Origin: Microbacterium hydrocarbonoxydans
GTDB lineage: Bacteria; Actinomycetota; Actinomycetes; Actinomycetales; Microbacteriaceae
NCBI RefSeq assembly: GCF_900105205.1
Contig: NZ_FNSQ01000005.1
Location: 62,001 to 126,000, forward strand
Length of the DNA: 64,000 bases
Reading direction: 5' to 3'
How positions within the stretch are numbered: position 1 is the stretch's first letter; every line of letters starts with the position of its first letter. The notes beneath the pieces were generated by a model, which searched no databases, had not been told where the DNA came from, and worked only from the letters and a program-made list of their open reading frames with translations. Shown here one piece after another: positions 16,146 through 24,526 of this stretch. The position numbers and the translations under genes were made by a program.

Positions 16146-16469
16146 TCAGTCGATCGCGGCTTGGATCTGCTCCGCCAGCTTCTCGACGGCCTTGCGGTTC
16201 TTCTTGCCGTCGAGCAGCGCCGGCGGACGGTTGTGGTGCACGTCGAGCGACAGGTGCACGTCGGAACCGGATGCCGCGGGCGTGGTGATCGCGCGGCCGA
16301 GGAGCTCCCAGTTCAGCAGCGTCTTGCGGGTCTGGAAGTCGATCTGCGTGCCGTCGGGGCTCTGACCGATCACCTTCGCCTTGTTCTCGGCGAGGACGCG
16401 CTGCACCGCCGCGGCGGTCGTGGCGGCATCCGCGTTCGAGTGGAAAGTGGTGGTCGCTTCAGATGACAT
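16146..16469 (-). CDS. Small conserved-looking protein of unknown function
   Basis: I do not recognise this 107-aa protein. The ATG at 16469 has a strong GGAGGG site 8 nt upstream (CCTGGAGGGATCACG), and codon use matches the neighbours, so it is probably real. It has no signal peptide or membrane segment. An N-terminal helix (AAAVQRVLAENKAKVIG) precedes a beta-rich middle (GTQIDFQTRKTLLNWELLG, SDVHLSLDVHHN) and a charged C-terminal helix ending EQIQAAID. It stands alone, downstream of nothing and pointing away from the peptide-import operon. Confidence 0.7.
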   Translation of the reverse strand: MSSEATTTFHSNADAATTAAAVQRVLAENKAKVIGQSPDGTQIDFQTRKTLLNWELLGRAITTPAASGSDVHLSLDVHHNRPPALLDGKKNRKAVEKLAEQIQAAID

Positions 16470-16524
16470 CGTGATCCCTCCAGGTCATGGTGTGTGTCGC
16501 CACCCTAGCGAAGCGCGCCTCGAT

Positions 16525-16593
16525 GGGCGGAGACCTCCCCGATGGGCGGATGCTTCCGCGACGACGATCCGCCCAAGACGGAGAAGTCCGCCC
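16525..16593. repeat. Nested GGGCGGA / TCCGCCC hairpin repeats
   Basis: GGGCGGA occurs at 16525-16531 and 16544-16550, and its inverse TCCGCCC at 16568-16574 and 16587-16593, at nearly equal 19-nt spacing, so several alternative hairpins can form. The site lies between the TetR stop (16660) and the start of the small gene at 16469. It may act as a terminator for the TetR transcript, though no T-run follows. Confidence 0.5.
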
Positions 16594-16659
16594 GACACGG
16601 AGGACGCAAACCAACCAGCACTCGCCCCTCCATCGCAGGGGGACCGCACGCGGCCCGCC

Positions 16660-17298
16660 TCAGCGCCCGCCGTCGTCGCCAGGGCCGAGGATGGAGAGAA
16701 AACCCGCTTCCAGCGAGTCCGCCACCGCGGCGGAGTCGCCGAGATAGCCATTGACCATCGCGCCGTCGCGGAGAATCATGAGCTGCTGCGCCACCGATTC
16801 CACGTCGCTCGCTCCAGCCTGTGCGGCGATCTCGGCGAAGAACTCGAGGATCCAGGCGCGGTGCACGTCCACGGCGACCCGAACCGGGTCCTGCGTGTCG
16901 GGATACTCCGCCGCGGCGTTGATGAACGCACACCCGCGGAACCCCGGACTGCAGCTCGCCGCCCCGATGCCGGCAGCGATCGCGCGTGCCGTCTCGAGCG
17001 GGTCACCATCGTGAACGGTGCTCCTGATCCACCCCTGCTCGGCAGCCGACTGCTGCTGCAGGTAGGCGACCACGAGGTCGCTCTTCGTGCGGAAGTGCCG
17101 ATAGAAGGTGACCTTGGTGAGACCGACCTGCTCGATGATCCGGTCGGCGCTCGTCGCGCGGATGCCGTGGTTGTAGAACAGCTCGTTGGCAGCGTCGAGA
17201 ATCCGCTGCCGAGTCTGGGAACCGCCAGAGGCCTTCGCCACAGGGGCGGTCTTCTCGTCGTGCACTTCGGGCTCCGGTCGGGATGGGTCAGGTCGCAT
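16660..17298 (-). CDS. TetR/AcrR-family transcriptional regulator
   Basis: The 212-aa protein has an N-terminal TetR HTH at about residues 22-68: TRQRILDAANELFYNHGIRAT then ADRIIEQVGLTKVTFYRHFRTKSDLVVAYL. The C-terminal ligand domain includes SPGFRGCAFINAAAEYPD, typical of a TetR subgroup with a GC-F-N-A element. ATG 17298 follows TGGAAGCGCTG. It is 16 nt downstream of the racemase gene, so the two share a transcript. A strong palindrome at 18132-18153 in the divergent promoter region is the probable operator. Confidence 0.88.
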   Translation of the reverse strand: MRPDPSRPEPEVHDEKTAPVAKASGGSQTRQRILDAANELFYNHGIRATSADRIIEQVGLTKVTFYRHFRTKSDLVVAYLQQQSAAEQGWIRSTVHDGDPLETARAIAAGIGAASCSPGFRGCAFINAAAEYPDTQDPVRVAVDVHRAWILEFFAEIAAQAGASDVESVAQQLMILRDGAMVNGYLGDSAAVADSLEAGFLSILGPGDDGGR

Positions 17299-17314
17299 CA
17301 GCGCTTCCAGGATT

Positions 17315-18016
17315 TCATGGTTTCCCGCCCACTCCCGCGGCGGCGAGCGCGGCATCGACGTGGATCGCCGTCGTCGGGAAGACGGGGACCGTCGCATCCG
17401 CCGAGGAGACCAGCAGCTCGATCTCGGTGCAGCCGAGAATGACGCCTTCAGCGCCCTGAGACACGAGGTCCTCGATCACCTCGCGATAGAACGCCCGCGA
17501 TTCGGGGCGGATGATGCCGTGCACCAGCTCGTCGTAGATGACCGTATGCACCCCGGCACGCTGTTCGGCGTTCGGGACGAGCACCTCGATCCCCTGGGTC
17601 TCGAGCCGTTCACGGTAGAAGGGCTTCTCCATCGTGAACGCCGTGCCCAGCAGTCCCACGGTGCGGACGCCGGCGTCGAGCACCGCCGCGGCCGTGGTGT
17701 CGGCGATGTGGAGGAACGGGATGCCGATCGCGTCTTCGATCCGAGCGGCGACGAGGTGCATCGTGTTGGTGCACAGCACGATGAGGTCTGCGCCTGCACG
17801 CTCGAGACCGCGGGCATGATCCGCGAGCAGTGCTCCCGCAGAATCCCAGTCGCCTCGGGCCTGCAGTTCTTCCACCTCGGCGAAGTCCAGCGAATCCAGG
17901 AGGATGCGCGCGGAATGGTGTCCACCCAGCTGATCTCGCACACGTTCGTTCGCCAGTCGGTACCACTCGAGCGAGGACTCCCAGCTCATCCCGCCGAGAA
18001 CGCCGACCGTCTTCAT
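17315..18016 (-). CDS. Aspartate/glutamate racemase family protein
   Basis: This 233-aa Asp/Glu/hydantoin racemase-fold protein (PF01177) has both active-site Cys residues: IVLCTNTMHLVA near residue 85 and VILGCTEIELL near residue 195. The N-terminus KTVGVLGGMSWESSLEWYRLAN is the amino-acid racemase signature. It is probably a broad-specificity aspartate or glutamate racemase in the cytosol. ATG 18016 follows GAGGGACGCTC. It is the first gene of a two-gene unit with TetR, divergent from the membrane-protein/flavoprotein operon. The substrate is not evident. Confidence 0.9.
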   Translation of the reverse strand: MKTVGVLGGMSWESSLEWYRLANERVRDQLGGHHSARILLDSLDFAEVEELQARGDWDSAGALLADHARGLERAGADLIVLCTNTMHLVAARIEDAIGIPFLHIADTTAAAVLDAGVRTVGLLGTAFTMEKPFYRERLETQGIEVLVPNAEQRAGVHTVIYDELVHGIIRPESRAFYREVIEDLVSQGAEGVILGCTEIELLVSSADATVPVFPTTAIHVDAALAAAGVGGKP

Positions 18017-18131
18017 GAGCGTCCCTCGACGCGAGCGTGGGTCGGAGAAGAAGCGGAGCGCATGCACCGAATGTACCTCCCTGGGTTGAGGATGCCGCTT
18101 GCGTTCAAGACGAAGGCGGGCTAGCGTCCAT

Positions 18132-18153
18132 GTAGACGTACTAGTAACTCTAC
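18132..18153. promoter_or_regulatory. Palindromic TetR-type operator candidate
   Basis: A 22-bp imperfect palindrome has outer arms GTAGA and TCTAC around a perfect core TACTAGTA, with 18 of 22 positions symmetric. It sits in the 169-bp divergent region between the racemase-TetR unit (start 18016) and the plus-strand operon (start 18186). Size and position fit a TetR dimer site controlling both directions. Confidence 0.6.
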
Positions 18154-18185
18154 CAGTCTGAACCTCACCGAAAGAAATGTCGAGC

Positions 18186-18749
18186 ATGTCTCTCACCACT
18201 TCCGCACCCGCCCTGGGCGCCGCATTGCGCCGCCTGTACTTCGTCCGCTTCGGCTTCACCGTGATCTGGGCAGCCCTGCTGTTCTTGACCGGCGGAGCTG
18301 CTGGCCCCTTCCTCACGATCCTGTTGATCGTGTACCCGCTGTTCGACGCAGTATCCGTGTACTGGCAGATCCGCTCCGAAGGTGACGGCCGTAGCGCGAA
18401 GGTCTCCGAATGGATCAACGTCATCGTCAGCGTGCTCGTGGCGATCGCCCTGGGCTGGGCGTCGACGGTGTCGGCATCCACTGCGCTGACCGTCTGGGGC
18501 GTGTGGGCGATCGCCGCAGGCCTTCCCCAGCTGATCACCGCCATCCGCAACCGTCGCACCGGCGGCCAGGTGCCGCAGATGCTCTCCGGCGGCATCTCCC
18601 TCTTCGCCGGCGGAGCATTCGTCGCGCAGGGCCTTCAGGGCAGCGGGATGATCGTGGGAGTGGCGGGCTACGCACTTCTGGGCGCGATCTTCTTCCTGGT
18701 CTCCGCCATCCGCCTGTCCATCGTGCTGCGCAAGAAGGTCGCAGCATGA
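18186..18749 (+). CDS. Six-TM membrane protein, DUF308/HdeD-like
   Basis: The 187-aa hydrophobic protein has about six membrane segments in three hairpins, with FGFTVIWAALLFLTGGAAGPF, VIVSVLVAIALGWAST and GYALLGAIFFLVSAIRLSIVL among them, followed by a basic RKKVAA end. The layout is that of DUF308 proteins (acid-resistance HdeD relatives), whose function in actinobacteria is unknown. ATG 18186 is preferred over 18177 because the only purine-rich site (GAAAGAA) abuts the earlier ATG. It overlaps the flavoprotein gene by 4 nt (ATGA), so they are translationally coupled. Confidence 0.8.
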   Translation: MSLTTSAPALGAALRRLYFVRFGFTVIWAALLFLTGGAAGPFLTILLIVYPLFDAVSVYWQIRSEGDGRSAKVSEWINVIVSVLVAIALGWASTVSASTALTVWGVWAIAAGLPQLITAIRNRRTGGQVPQMLSGGISLFAGGAFVAQGLQGSGMIVGVAGYALLGAIFFLVSAIRLSIVLRKKVAA

Positions 18750-20194
18750 CCGCGCACGCCATTGCACACGACGTCACCGCACACGACACCCCGGCGTACG
18801 ACTACGGCCTGATCGTCATCGGCGGCGGACCGGTCGGCGAGAACGTCGCCGACTATGCGACCAAGCGCGGCGTCCGCGTCGCGATCGTCGAGTCCGAGCT
18901 CGTGGGAGGCGAGTGCTCCTACTGGGCATGCATGCCCTCGAAGACCCTCCTGCGCAGCGGACACGCGATCCGTGCTGCGCGCCGCCTGGCGGGAGCGCGA
19001 GAGGCGGTCTCCGATCACCTCGATGCCGCCGCCGTGCTCGCTCGGCGCACGTCGTTCACGGACGACTGGAAGGACGACGGTCAGGTCTCCTGGCTCGACT
19101 CCGCCGGGATCGATCTGATCCGCGGGCACGGCCACATCACCGGCACCGGACAGGTCACCGTCGGCGATCGCGTCTACACGGCCAAGGCCGTCGCCATCGC
19201 GACCGGCTCCGTTCCTGTGCTACCTCCGATTGCCGGGCTCGCCGAGGCCGCACCGTGGGGCACCAGGGAGGCCACCTCGGCCGACCGCGTTCCTCCCCGG
19301 CTCGCGATCATCGGCGGCGGCGTCGCCGGCACCGAACTCGCCTTCGCGTTCTCGTCCCTCGGCTCGCAGGTCACACTGCTCTCCCGGGGCCGCCTGCTCG
19401 AGCGCGAAGAGCCGTTCGTGGGCGAGTACGTGGCCGCTGCGCTGATCGCCGAAGGCGTGACAGTCGACACCGCAGCAAGCCCCACCAGGGTCCACCGCGA
19501 TGCAGACGGCACCGTCACGATCACGCTCGGCGATGGCACCACCGTCAGCGCGGACGAGCTCCTCGTATCGACGGGGCGACGGCCGGCCACCGACGACCTC
19601 GGTCTCGAAGCGCTGGGACTGGACGTCAGCCGCGGAATCTCCGTCGACGACACCATGCTCGTGGACGGCACCGATTGGCTGTACGCCGTCGGCGACGTGA
19701 ACGGTCGTGCACTGCTCACCCATCAGGGCAAGTACCAGGCACGCGCCGCGGGCGAGGCGATCGCGGCTCGACTCGACGGATCGCCCGTCGCGACCGAGAA
19801 GTGGGGTCAGCACGTCGCCACGGCCGACCACTCCGCGGTGCCGCGCGTCGTGTTCACCGACCCCGAGGTCGCCGCTGTCGGACTCACCGAGGAAGGCGCC
19901 ACGCAGAAGCAGCTCAACTACCGGGCGGTGGAATACGACCTCGGCTGGGTCGGCGGAGCAAAGCTCCATGCCGACGGGTACACCGGGCGGGCGAAGCTCA
20001 TCGTCGACGAGGACCGGCAGGTGATCGTCGGCGCCACGTTCGTCGGGCAGGACGTCGCCGAGCTCGTGCACGCGGCGACCATCGCGATTGTCGGAGAGGT
20101 GCCGATGGAGCGGCTCTGGCACGCGATTCCCGCGTATCCGACCATCAGCGAGGTCTGGCTCCGGCTCCTCGAGACCTACGGCCGACCGGCCTGA
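18746..20194 (+). CDS. Pyridine nucleotide-disulfide oxidoreductase, class I (MerA/LPD-like)
   Basis: This 482-aa FAD/NAD(P) flavoprotein has, in order: FAD site DYGLIVIGGGPVGENVADYATKRG (shown in part), redox disulfide CSYWAC of the CxxxxC type, NAD(P) site LAIIGGGVAGTELAFAFSSLG, ATG-like VSTGRRPATDDLGLE, second FAD motif LYAVGDVNGRALLTHQGKYQA, and a C-terminal dimerisation domain. The interface motif is AIPAYPTISE, with Tyr where lipoamide dehydrogenase and glutathione reductase have the catalytic His; mercuric reductases also lack that His. Disulfide-substrate reductase activity is therefore uncertain. The start overlaps the membrane-protein stop. Confidence 0.9.
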   Translation: MTAHAIAHDVTAHDTPAYDYGLIVIGGGPVGENVADYATKRGVRVAIVESELVGGECSYWACMPSKTLLRSGHAIRAARRLAGAREAVSDHLDAAAVLARRTSFTDDWKDDGQVSWLDSAGIDLIRGHGHITGTGQVTVGDRVYTAKAVAIATGSVPVLPPIAGLAEAAPWGTREATSADRVPPRLAIIGGGVAGTELAFAFSSLGSQVTLLSRGRLLEREEPFVGEYVAAALIAEGVTVDTAASPTRVHRDADGTVTITLGDGTTVSADELLVSTGRRPATDDLGLEALGLDVSRGISVDDTMLVDGTDWLYAVGDVNGRALLTHQGKYQARAAGEAIAARLDGSPVATEKWGQHVATADHSAVPRVVFTDPEVAAVGLTEEGATQKQLNYRAVEYDLGWVGGAKLHADGYTGRAKLIVDEDRQVIVGATFVGQDVAELVHAATIAIVGEVPMERLWHAIPAYPTISEVWLRLLETYGRPA

Positions 20195-20227
20195 CCGCAC
20201 GTTCCCATCAGCAAGAAGAGAGAGATC

Positions 20228-20533
20228 ATGCCCACGAAGATCACCATCGTCATCGAGAACCCGGCCGACCCGGCCGAGTTCGAGAACGTCTATCCGGATA
20301 TCGCCGACCTCGCCGCGCAGCTCCCCGGGCTGCAGCGGATCGAGTCAGCGAAGGTCTGGCCCAAGGAGGACGGAACCCCGACGCCCGCGCACCGCACGCT
20401 CGACCTGCACTTCGAGAGTTACGAAGCCGCCTCGGCGGCCGTCTCCACCCCGCCCGCGGGGGAGTTCTTCCAACGGTTGGTCGGCACCGGAGTGCCGTTC
20501 ATCGGCCTGTTCTCAGACATCAAGAGGGTCTGA
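20228..20533 (+). CDS. EthD-domain protein
   Basis: This 101-aa ferredoxin-like small protein of the EthD/Dabb type begins TKITIVIENPADPAEFENVYPDI and ends PFIGLFSDIKRV, the usual EthD pattern of one beta-alpha-beta-beta module. Such proteins act as dimers in degradation or polyketide chemistry, often beside oxidoreductases. ATG 20228 has AGAAGAGAGAG upstream and lies 33 nt after the flavoprotein stop, so it is the third gene of the operon. A hairpin terminator follows immediately. Confidence 0.8.
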   Translation: MPTKITIVIENPADPAEFENVYPDIADLAAQLPGLQRIESAKVWPKEDGTPTPAHRTLDLHFESYEAASAAVSTPPAGEFFQRLVGTGVPFIGLFSDIKRV

Positions 20534-20540
20534 CGGGTGT

Positions 20541-20570
20541 GGGCGGCGCAGAGATCGGACTGCGTCGCCC
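20541..20570. terminator. Hairpin between convergent EthD and HAD genes
   Basis: GGGCGGCGCAG (20541-20551) and CTGCGTCGCCC (20560-20570) form an 11-bp stem with one G-T pair and an 8-nt loop, followed by ACTTTC. It begins 8 nt after the EthD stop and lies between convergent genes, as expected for an intrinsic terminator. Confidence 0.7.
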
Positions 20571-20628
20571 GCGCACACTTTCGGTCCGCTTCAGGGCCAG
20601 CACCGGATGCCCCAACGGGCGTATCCGA

Positions 20629-21225
20629 TCATTCGAGCACACGCGCGGCGCGGAGCGCTGTGCGCAGACCGTCGACGCCGGTAAAGTGATGTGTCGGCAT
20701 CCCGAGCGTCGCCGCGCCCGCCAGCTTGCTCGCGGAATCGTCGGTGAAGAACACCTCGGCGGGTGCGAGCTGCATCCGATCGAGTACGTGCTGGAACGCC
20801 CGCACGTCGGGTTTCGTCCAGCCGATCTCTGCAGAGTTGAAGACGGCTTCGAAGCGGTCGGTGAGGTCGAGCGAGGCGAGCTCGGCCGGAATCGTGTCGG
20901 TCCCGTTGGTGAGGATCGCGGTGCGGATGCCGTGGGCTCTCAGCTCGTCGACGAGGCCGAGGACCTGCTGGTCAGCGCGGAACGGTTGGCGACCCCAGTC
21001 CTCCGCGGCGTCGGCGTTGCCGATCTCGATTCCGATCAGGCGAACCCACTCATGGCGTGAGATGCGACCTGTCGTCACCTGTTCCAGGAGGTGGGGAGCG
21101 AAAGCGACGGACTCGATCGCACCGGCGGCCAGGCCGTGCTGGCGCTCGATGCGCGCGACGTTCTCGGGATCGAAGTGCCGGACGACGCCGTCGAGGTCGA
21201 AGAGGACTGCGCGGATCGGAGGCAT
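20629..21225 (-). CDS. HAD-superfamily hydrolase (subfamily IA)
   Basis: This 198-aa HAD phosphatase has motif I AVLFDLDGVVRHFD, a helical cap, motif II TAILTNGTDT, motif III Lys in IGWTKPDVRAF and motif IV VFFTDDSASKLAGAA. It resembles haloacid-dehalogenase/epoxide-hydrolase-N-like phosphatases of unknown substrate. It is a single gene bounded by a terminator on one side and a TetR-free gap on the other. Confidence 0.9.
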   Translation of the reverse strand: MPPIRAVLFDLDGVVRHFDPENVARIERQHGLAAGAIESVAFAPHLLEQVTTGRISRHEWVRLIGIEIGNADAAEDWGRQPFRADQQVLGLVDELRAHGIRTAILTNGTDTIPAELASLDLTDRFEAVFNSAEIGWTKPDVRAFQHVLDRMQLAPAEVFFTDDSASKLAGAATLGMPTHHFTGVDGLRTALRAARVLE

Positions 21226-21282
21226 CGGATCAGGGTAGCGAGGTGCTCGGACGCTACCCGAGCGAACGTCCGCGAGTCACGC

Positions 21283-21320
21283 GAGAAGCCCCGCCCAGCA
21301 TGAGCTGAACGGGGCTTCTC
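21283..21320. terminator. Strong intrinsic-type hairpin downstream of the DUF2510 protein
   Basis: GAGAAGCCCCG (21283-21293) pairs perfectly with CGGGGCTTCTC (21310-21320) around a 16-nt loop. It lies 20 nt past the stop of the minus-strand gene at 21340, in the place of a transcription terminator. Confidence 0.75.
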
Positions 21321-21339
21321 GGCAGTGCGGACGGTGGGG

Positions 21340-22263
21340 TTACGGCTTGATGAAGACCTCGTCGGCGAGGATGCCGGGGGTCACGCGGATCAGGAAGGTC
21401 TCGCCGTCGGGGACGACGAACGCCTGCGATCCGGTGGCGGAGGCATCCTTGTAGAGCTCGTCGAGGCCGAAACCGTCGGTGAGCACGGCGAGGCTGTCGT
21501 ATCCGTTGACGACGTTGCCCGACTCGGTCACGATGTCGACCGAGACCTCGGCGGCGTAGCTCGAGTCGCCGCCCTTGTAGGTGACGGTGGTGTTCACGAT
21601 GACGTAGTGCGATCCGGCGGGCGCAGGCTCGTTGAACTGGTTGGCCTCAGAGACCACCGCGTTGCCGTCGGGGTTGACCGAGTTCACGACGACGGACCAG
21701 TTGCTGTTGCTGATCTCGGAGCCCAGCGGGTACGGGTTCTCGCGGGTGCCCTGGGCGTCGGCGGCGGGGGCTTCCTCCTCGGTCGCCTCCTCCTCATCGC
21801 CGGAGTCGCCGGAGTCGGACGGCTGCGACACGGTGGTGTCGCCATCGCCGAATGCATCATCGACCGACGTCGCGACGACGCCGATGAAGACCATGACACC
21901 GACGATGGTGCCGACGATGGAGAGGATGAGGCCGACGATGCCGAGCCACTTCTTGTCGCCCTTGAGGAACAGAGACACGATGCTGAGCACGAAGGCGATC
22001 GGCAGGAGGATCCAGCCGAGGATCAGTGCGCCAGGGATGCAGGCGAAGATGAAGCCGACGGCCGCGACGATCGCGGACACGAGGGCGAGCACGTTGAGCT
22101 TCTTCGGCGAAGCGGAGTCGGGGGATGCGGAGGTTGCGGTCGCCAGGGGAGCTGGTGCGTTGGCCTCATCGGCGAAGTTCCCCCACTGCTGACCGTCCCA
22201 CCAGCGCTGCCGGCCGGAGCCGTCGTCATACCAGCCGGCGGGAGTGTCATTCGGTGTTGTCAT
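21340..22263 (-). CDS. DUF2510/DUF4190/DUF4352 membrane protein
   Basis: The 307-aa protein has three parts. The N-terminal DUF2510 motif is PAGWYDDGSGRQRWWDGQQW. Two to three TM segments at about 58-125 (ALVSAIVAAVGFIFACIPGALILG, FVLSIVSLFL, IVGLILSIVGTIVGVMVFIGVV region) form a DUF4190-like block. After an acidic low-complexity linker comes an extracytoplasmic DUF4352-type Ig-like domain (residues about 175-305) with NWSVVVNSVNPDGNAVV and SHYVIVNTTVTYKG. Such proteins are common cell-envelope proteins of actinobacteria with unknown role. ATG 22263 follows AGGATGAGCGC. Confidence 0.88.
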   Translation of the reverse strand: MTTPNDTPAGWYDDGSGRQRWWDGQQWGNFADEANAPAPLATATSASPDSASPKKLNVLALVSAIVAAVGFIFACIPGALILGWILLPIAFVLSIVSLFLKGDKKWLGIVGLILSIVGTIVGVMVFIGVVATSVDDAFGDGDTTVSQPSDSGDSGDEEEATEEEAPAADAQGTRENPYPLGSEISNSNWSVVVNSVNPDGNAVVSEANQFNEPAPAGSHYVIVNTTVTYKGGDSSYAAEVSVDIVTESGNVVNGYDSLAVLTDGFGLDELYKDASATGSQAFVVPDGETFLIRVTPGILADEVFIKP

Positions 22264-22425
22264 GCGCTCATCCTGACAGAACGCTGGGAGCCGAAAGCCC
22301 GGTGTTGCAGGTTCGTTACGAGGGTGCCGTTCGCGGCTGGGACCTGGCGCGTTTTCTGGACTCTGACCAGTAGTTCGTGGGGAACGTCGTCGTCGCACAG
22401 GTGGCCTGTACGCCATGATCAGAGC

Positions 22426-22797
22426 ATGGAAGCATCGCCGATTCTCACGTGGACCCTGCAACAGGAGATCCCCGTCCCGCCCGACGTCCACACACTCCTC
22501 GTGGAGGGCGAGCAGCCGATCACGTCGTTCAAGACATTCCGCGACTCCGCGACGTTCACGACGAAGCGGCTGATCGTCCGGGACGCTCAGGGCATCACCG
22601 GCAAGAAGGTCGAGATCTACTCGCTGCCGTACAGCGCGATCAACATGTGGTCGTCCGAGAACGCCGGCACCCTCGATTGGAACTCCGAGATCGAGCTCTG
22701 GACGCGGGCCGGGCACATCAAGGTCAAGCTCTCGAAGGGCGCGGATGTGCGGAGGATCGACAGCCTGATTGCCTGGGCTGTGCTGCAGGCGCACTGA
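22426..22797 (+). CDS. Bacterial PH-domain protein
   Basis: This 123-aa protein matches the bacterial PH fold (bPH, PF08000 type): an N-terminal helix, then strands VHTLLVEGEQPITSFKTFRDSATFTTKRLIVRD (shown here in pieces: TTKRLIVRD, KVEIYSLPYSAINMWSSENAG), and a C-terminal helix RIDSLIAWAVLQAH. Members form rings or bind membranes; function is unknown. It is divergent from the DUF2510 gene. Confidence 0.85.
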   Translation: MEASPILTWTLQQEIPVPPDVHTLLVEGEQPITSFKTFRDSATFTTKRLIVRDAQGITGKKVEIYSLPYSAINMWSSENAGTLDWNSEIELWTRAGHIKVKLSKGADVRRIDSLIAWAVLQAH

Positions 22798-23158
22798 TCA
22801 TCCGTCCGATACGAGCCAGGCCGCCCGGACCAGACGCTGCGGCGCTGCCCTCGGGCCGCCGTTGATCGCGCGATAGGCGTTCATCGGCGACGGGGTCCCG
22901 AACTTCGGTGACCTCGTCAGCACAACAGGTTGCCGGCCTCATCGTCGCGACCGGCGAGCATCACCGCCGCTATCGTCGATGCTCGCCGAGCCCGAAAGAG
23001 CGCCGACCAACGCCATGTCGTCGTCGAGCCTCGCCGCGAGGGGTGACACGTACGACCTAGTCACACGCATGACGCGGCTTCATCCCTCTGCGCCGTAAAG
23101 GTGTGATGGCTGACTCAAAAAAGCGATCCGGTTGGCGATCTCTAATGCGGCGCACTAT
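22798..23158. other. Gene-free stretch at the left border of the accessory island
   Basis: No reading frame with a plausible start or codon use is visible. The first half still looks like host DNA, while after about 23080 AT content rises, marking the edge of the region that continues to about 31.3 kb. No tRNA, integrase or direct repeat boundary could be recognised. Confidence 0.5.
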
Positions 23159-24097
23159 CTATGTCCCCGGCGTGTTCGAACGCTTGACGAGGGCGGTTAC
23201 GACATCAAGCAACTGAGTCGCTCCGACACTGTCGTCCGACGTGTTGCCTGATCTCTCAGGGGGCGCAGTCAGTACGCGGCGTGCGAGAAGCGCGTACATT
23301 TCAGCCTGCTGCTCGTACGCGAGTGGTTCGATGAACGCGGGAAAAGACTGAAGTTGGACCTCCATGCTTCGCGCCCAGTTGGCCATGCGACGGTGCTGTC
23401 CGGATTGGCGCGCTAGGTATGCGGCGATGCCTCCGATCCCAATCGCGCCGGCCGCTTTGAAGGCGAGCGCGGTCCATTCGTTCTCGAACGTGAGGACACT
23501 GTTCGCCCCGTTGCCGAAGATCAGCGCAAACGACAAGGCCGCAGCGAAGCCAACTAGCGCCGAAACGCGGAACATATTCGCAGCCCGCTCTTCGTCGTCA
23601 GCGTACCTACCGAAATGAGTCGCCAGCGAAGCTGCTCCGATGATGCCAGCGGCGTCTTTGGCTTTGGCTGCGGAATCCTGCAGTTCCGCATTGAGTTCGA
23701 TCGTCGCCGCTCTCAAGGTTGCCTGGTCCTGCAGCGTCGAGGCTTGCTGGCTGAGGGCTCGCGACCTAGTCGCAATGAAGCTGGCTTCATCGTCCTCGGG
23801 GCCTGTTGTCGCCAGAAGATTAAAGTGCTGCGTAATATCGCGGCTAACCTGCTTCACCCAACTCAGGACACCCTCGTCAGATCCCTGGGCGAGCGCATCG
23901 CGCAGGCCATCGAGCACCTTGTCGCCGAGCGTCGACAACCCGCCGGAGAATGAGTGAGGGTCGCCGATCCGCGCGAGGTAGTCGTCAGTCGCCTCGAATA
24001 CTGAAAGCTGTTCCAGAGCGAGTTCTTGAGTCGTCTCTGAGAATGAGTCCGCCTCGAGCAGATGCTTGGTGAACGTTTCGACGCGGTCCTCGAACAT
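23159..24097 (-). CDS. Uncharacterised two-TM protein with long helical cytoplasmic N-terminus
   Basis: I do not recognise this 312-aa protein. Residues 1-170 are predicted mostly helical and charged, with a coiled-coil-like stretch (RSRALSQQASTLQDQATLRA and following). Two membrane segments follow at about 176-196 (VSALVGFAAALSFALIF) and 211-231 (ALAFKAAGAIGIGGIAAYLA), then a C-terminal soluble helical part. ATG 24097 has GGGAGG 5 nt upstream. It begins the atypical-composition island that carries restriction genes. A membrane effector or sensor for the neighbouring defence genes is possible but not shown. Confidence 0.75.
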   Translation of the reverse strand: MFEDRVETFTKHLLEADSFSETTQELALEQLSVFEATDDYLARIGDPHSFSGGLSTLGDKVLDGLRDALAQGSDEGVLSWVKQVSRDITQHFNLLATTGPEDDEASFIATRSRALSQQASTLQDQATLRAATIELNAELQDSAAKAKDAAGIIGAASLATHFGRYADDEERAANMFRVSALVGFAAALSFALIFGNGANSVLTFENEWTALAFKAAGAIGIGGIAAYLARQSGQHRRMANWARSMEVQLQSFPAFIEPLAYEQQAEMYALLARRVLTAPPERSGNTSDDSVGATQLLDVVTALVKRSNTPGT

Positions 24098-24122
24098 GGG
24101 CCTCCCTTGATTGAATTCACCC

Positions 24123-24490
24123 TAGCGGCCGGCCCAATGCTCGGTGGCGGTAGCGGAGACGAAGGCATCACTCCCCGCCGAAAGTCGTTCAGCAGAATGC
24201 GGCGCGTGACCTCCAGAGTGAGCGTTCCGCTGTCCACAAGCGAGACGAGCTCGGCGAGCTTCTCGGCGTCGCTCCGAACGAACACGACCAGTGAACGCAC
24301 ATCGCGGTCGGCATCATCAGTCGCCGCCATCCAGGCGGTGGTGCTCACGACGTCTCCCCCATCGCGCACGAGTCGCACCAGGGCGGTGAACTCGTCCGGC
24401 TCGATGGGAGCCAGGTTGAGCAGGAGGTCGACCTACTCGGTGACTGCATTCAGGACGTCGGTCTCGGTGGTGCCGCCGGACTCCATGTCG
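24123..24490 (-). pseudogene. Remnant of a zinc-type alcohol dehydrogenase / quinone oxidoreductase C-terminus
   Basis: The reverse strand encodes KAPFDMESGG..., then after an in-frame TAG the recognisable segment VDLLLNLAPIEPDEFTALV, RLVRDGGDVVSTTAWMAA and VRSDAEKLAELVSLVDSGTL followed by LEVTRRI. This is the C-terminal NADP-binding end of MDR-family oxidoreductases. The N-terminal two thirds are absent, the stop is internal and the expected C-terminal strand is lost by a frameshift. It is a decayed fragment trapped between two island genes. Confidence 0.55.
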
Positions 24491-24526
24491 AAGGGGGCTT
24501 TCGTTTATCCGGGTAGGTCGACGAAC

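Noticed and set aside
22798..23158. Attachment site or tRNA at the left border of the defence island
   Set aside because: No tRNA, integrase or matching direct repeat at the right side was visible. The border is only inferred from composition and gene content.
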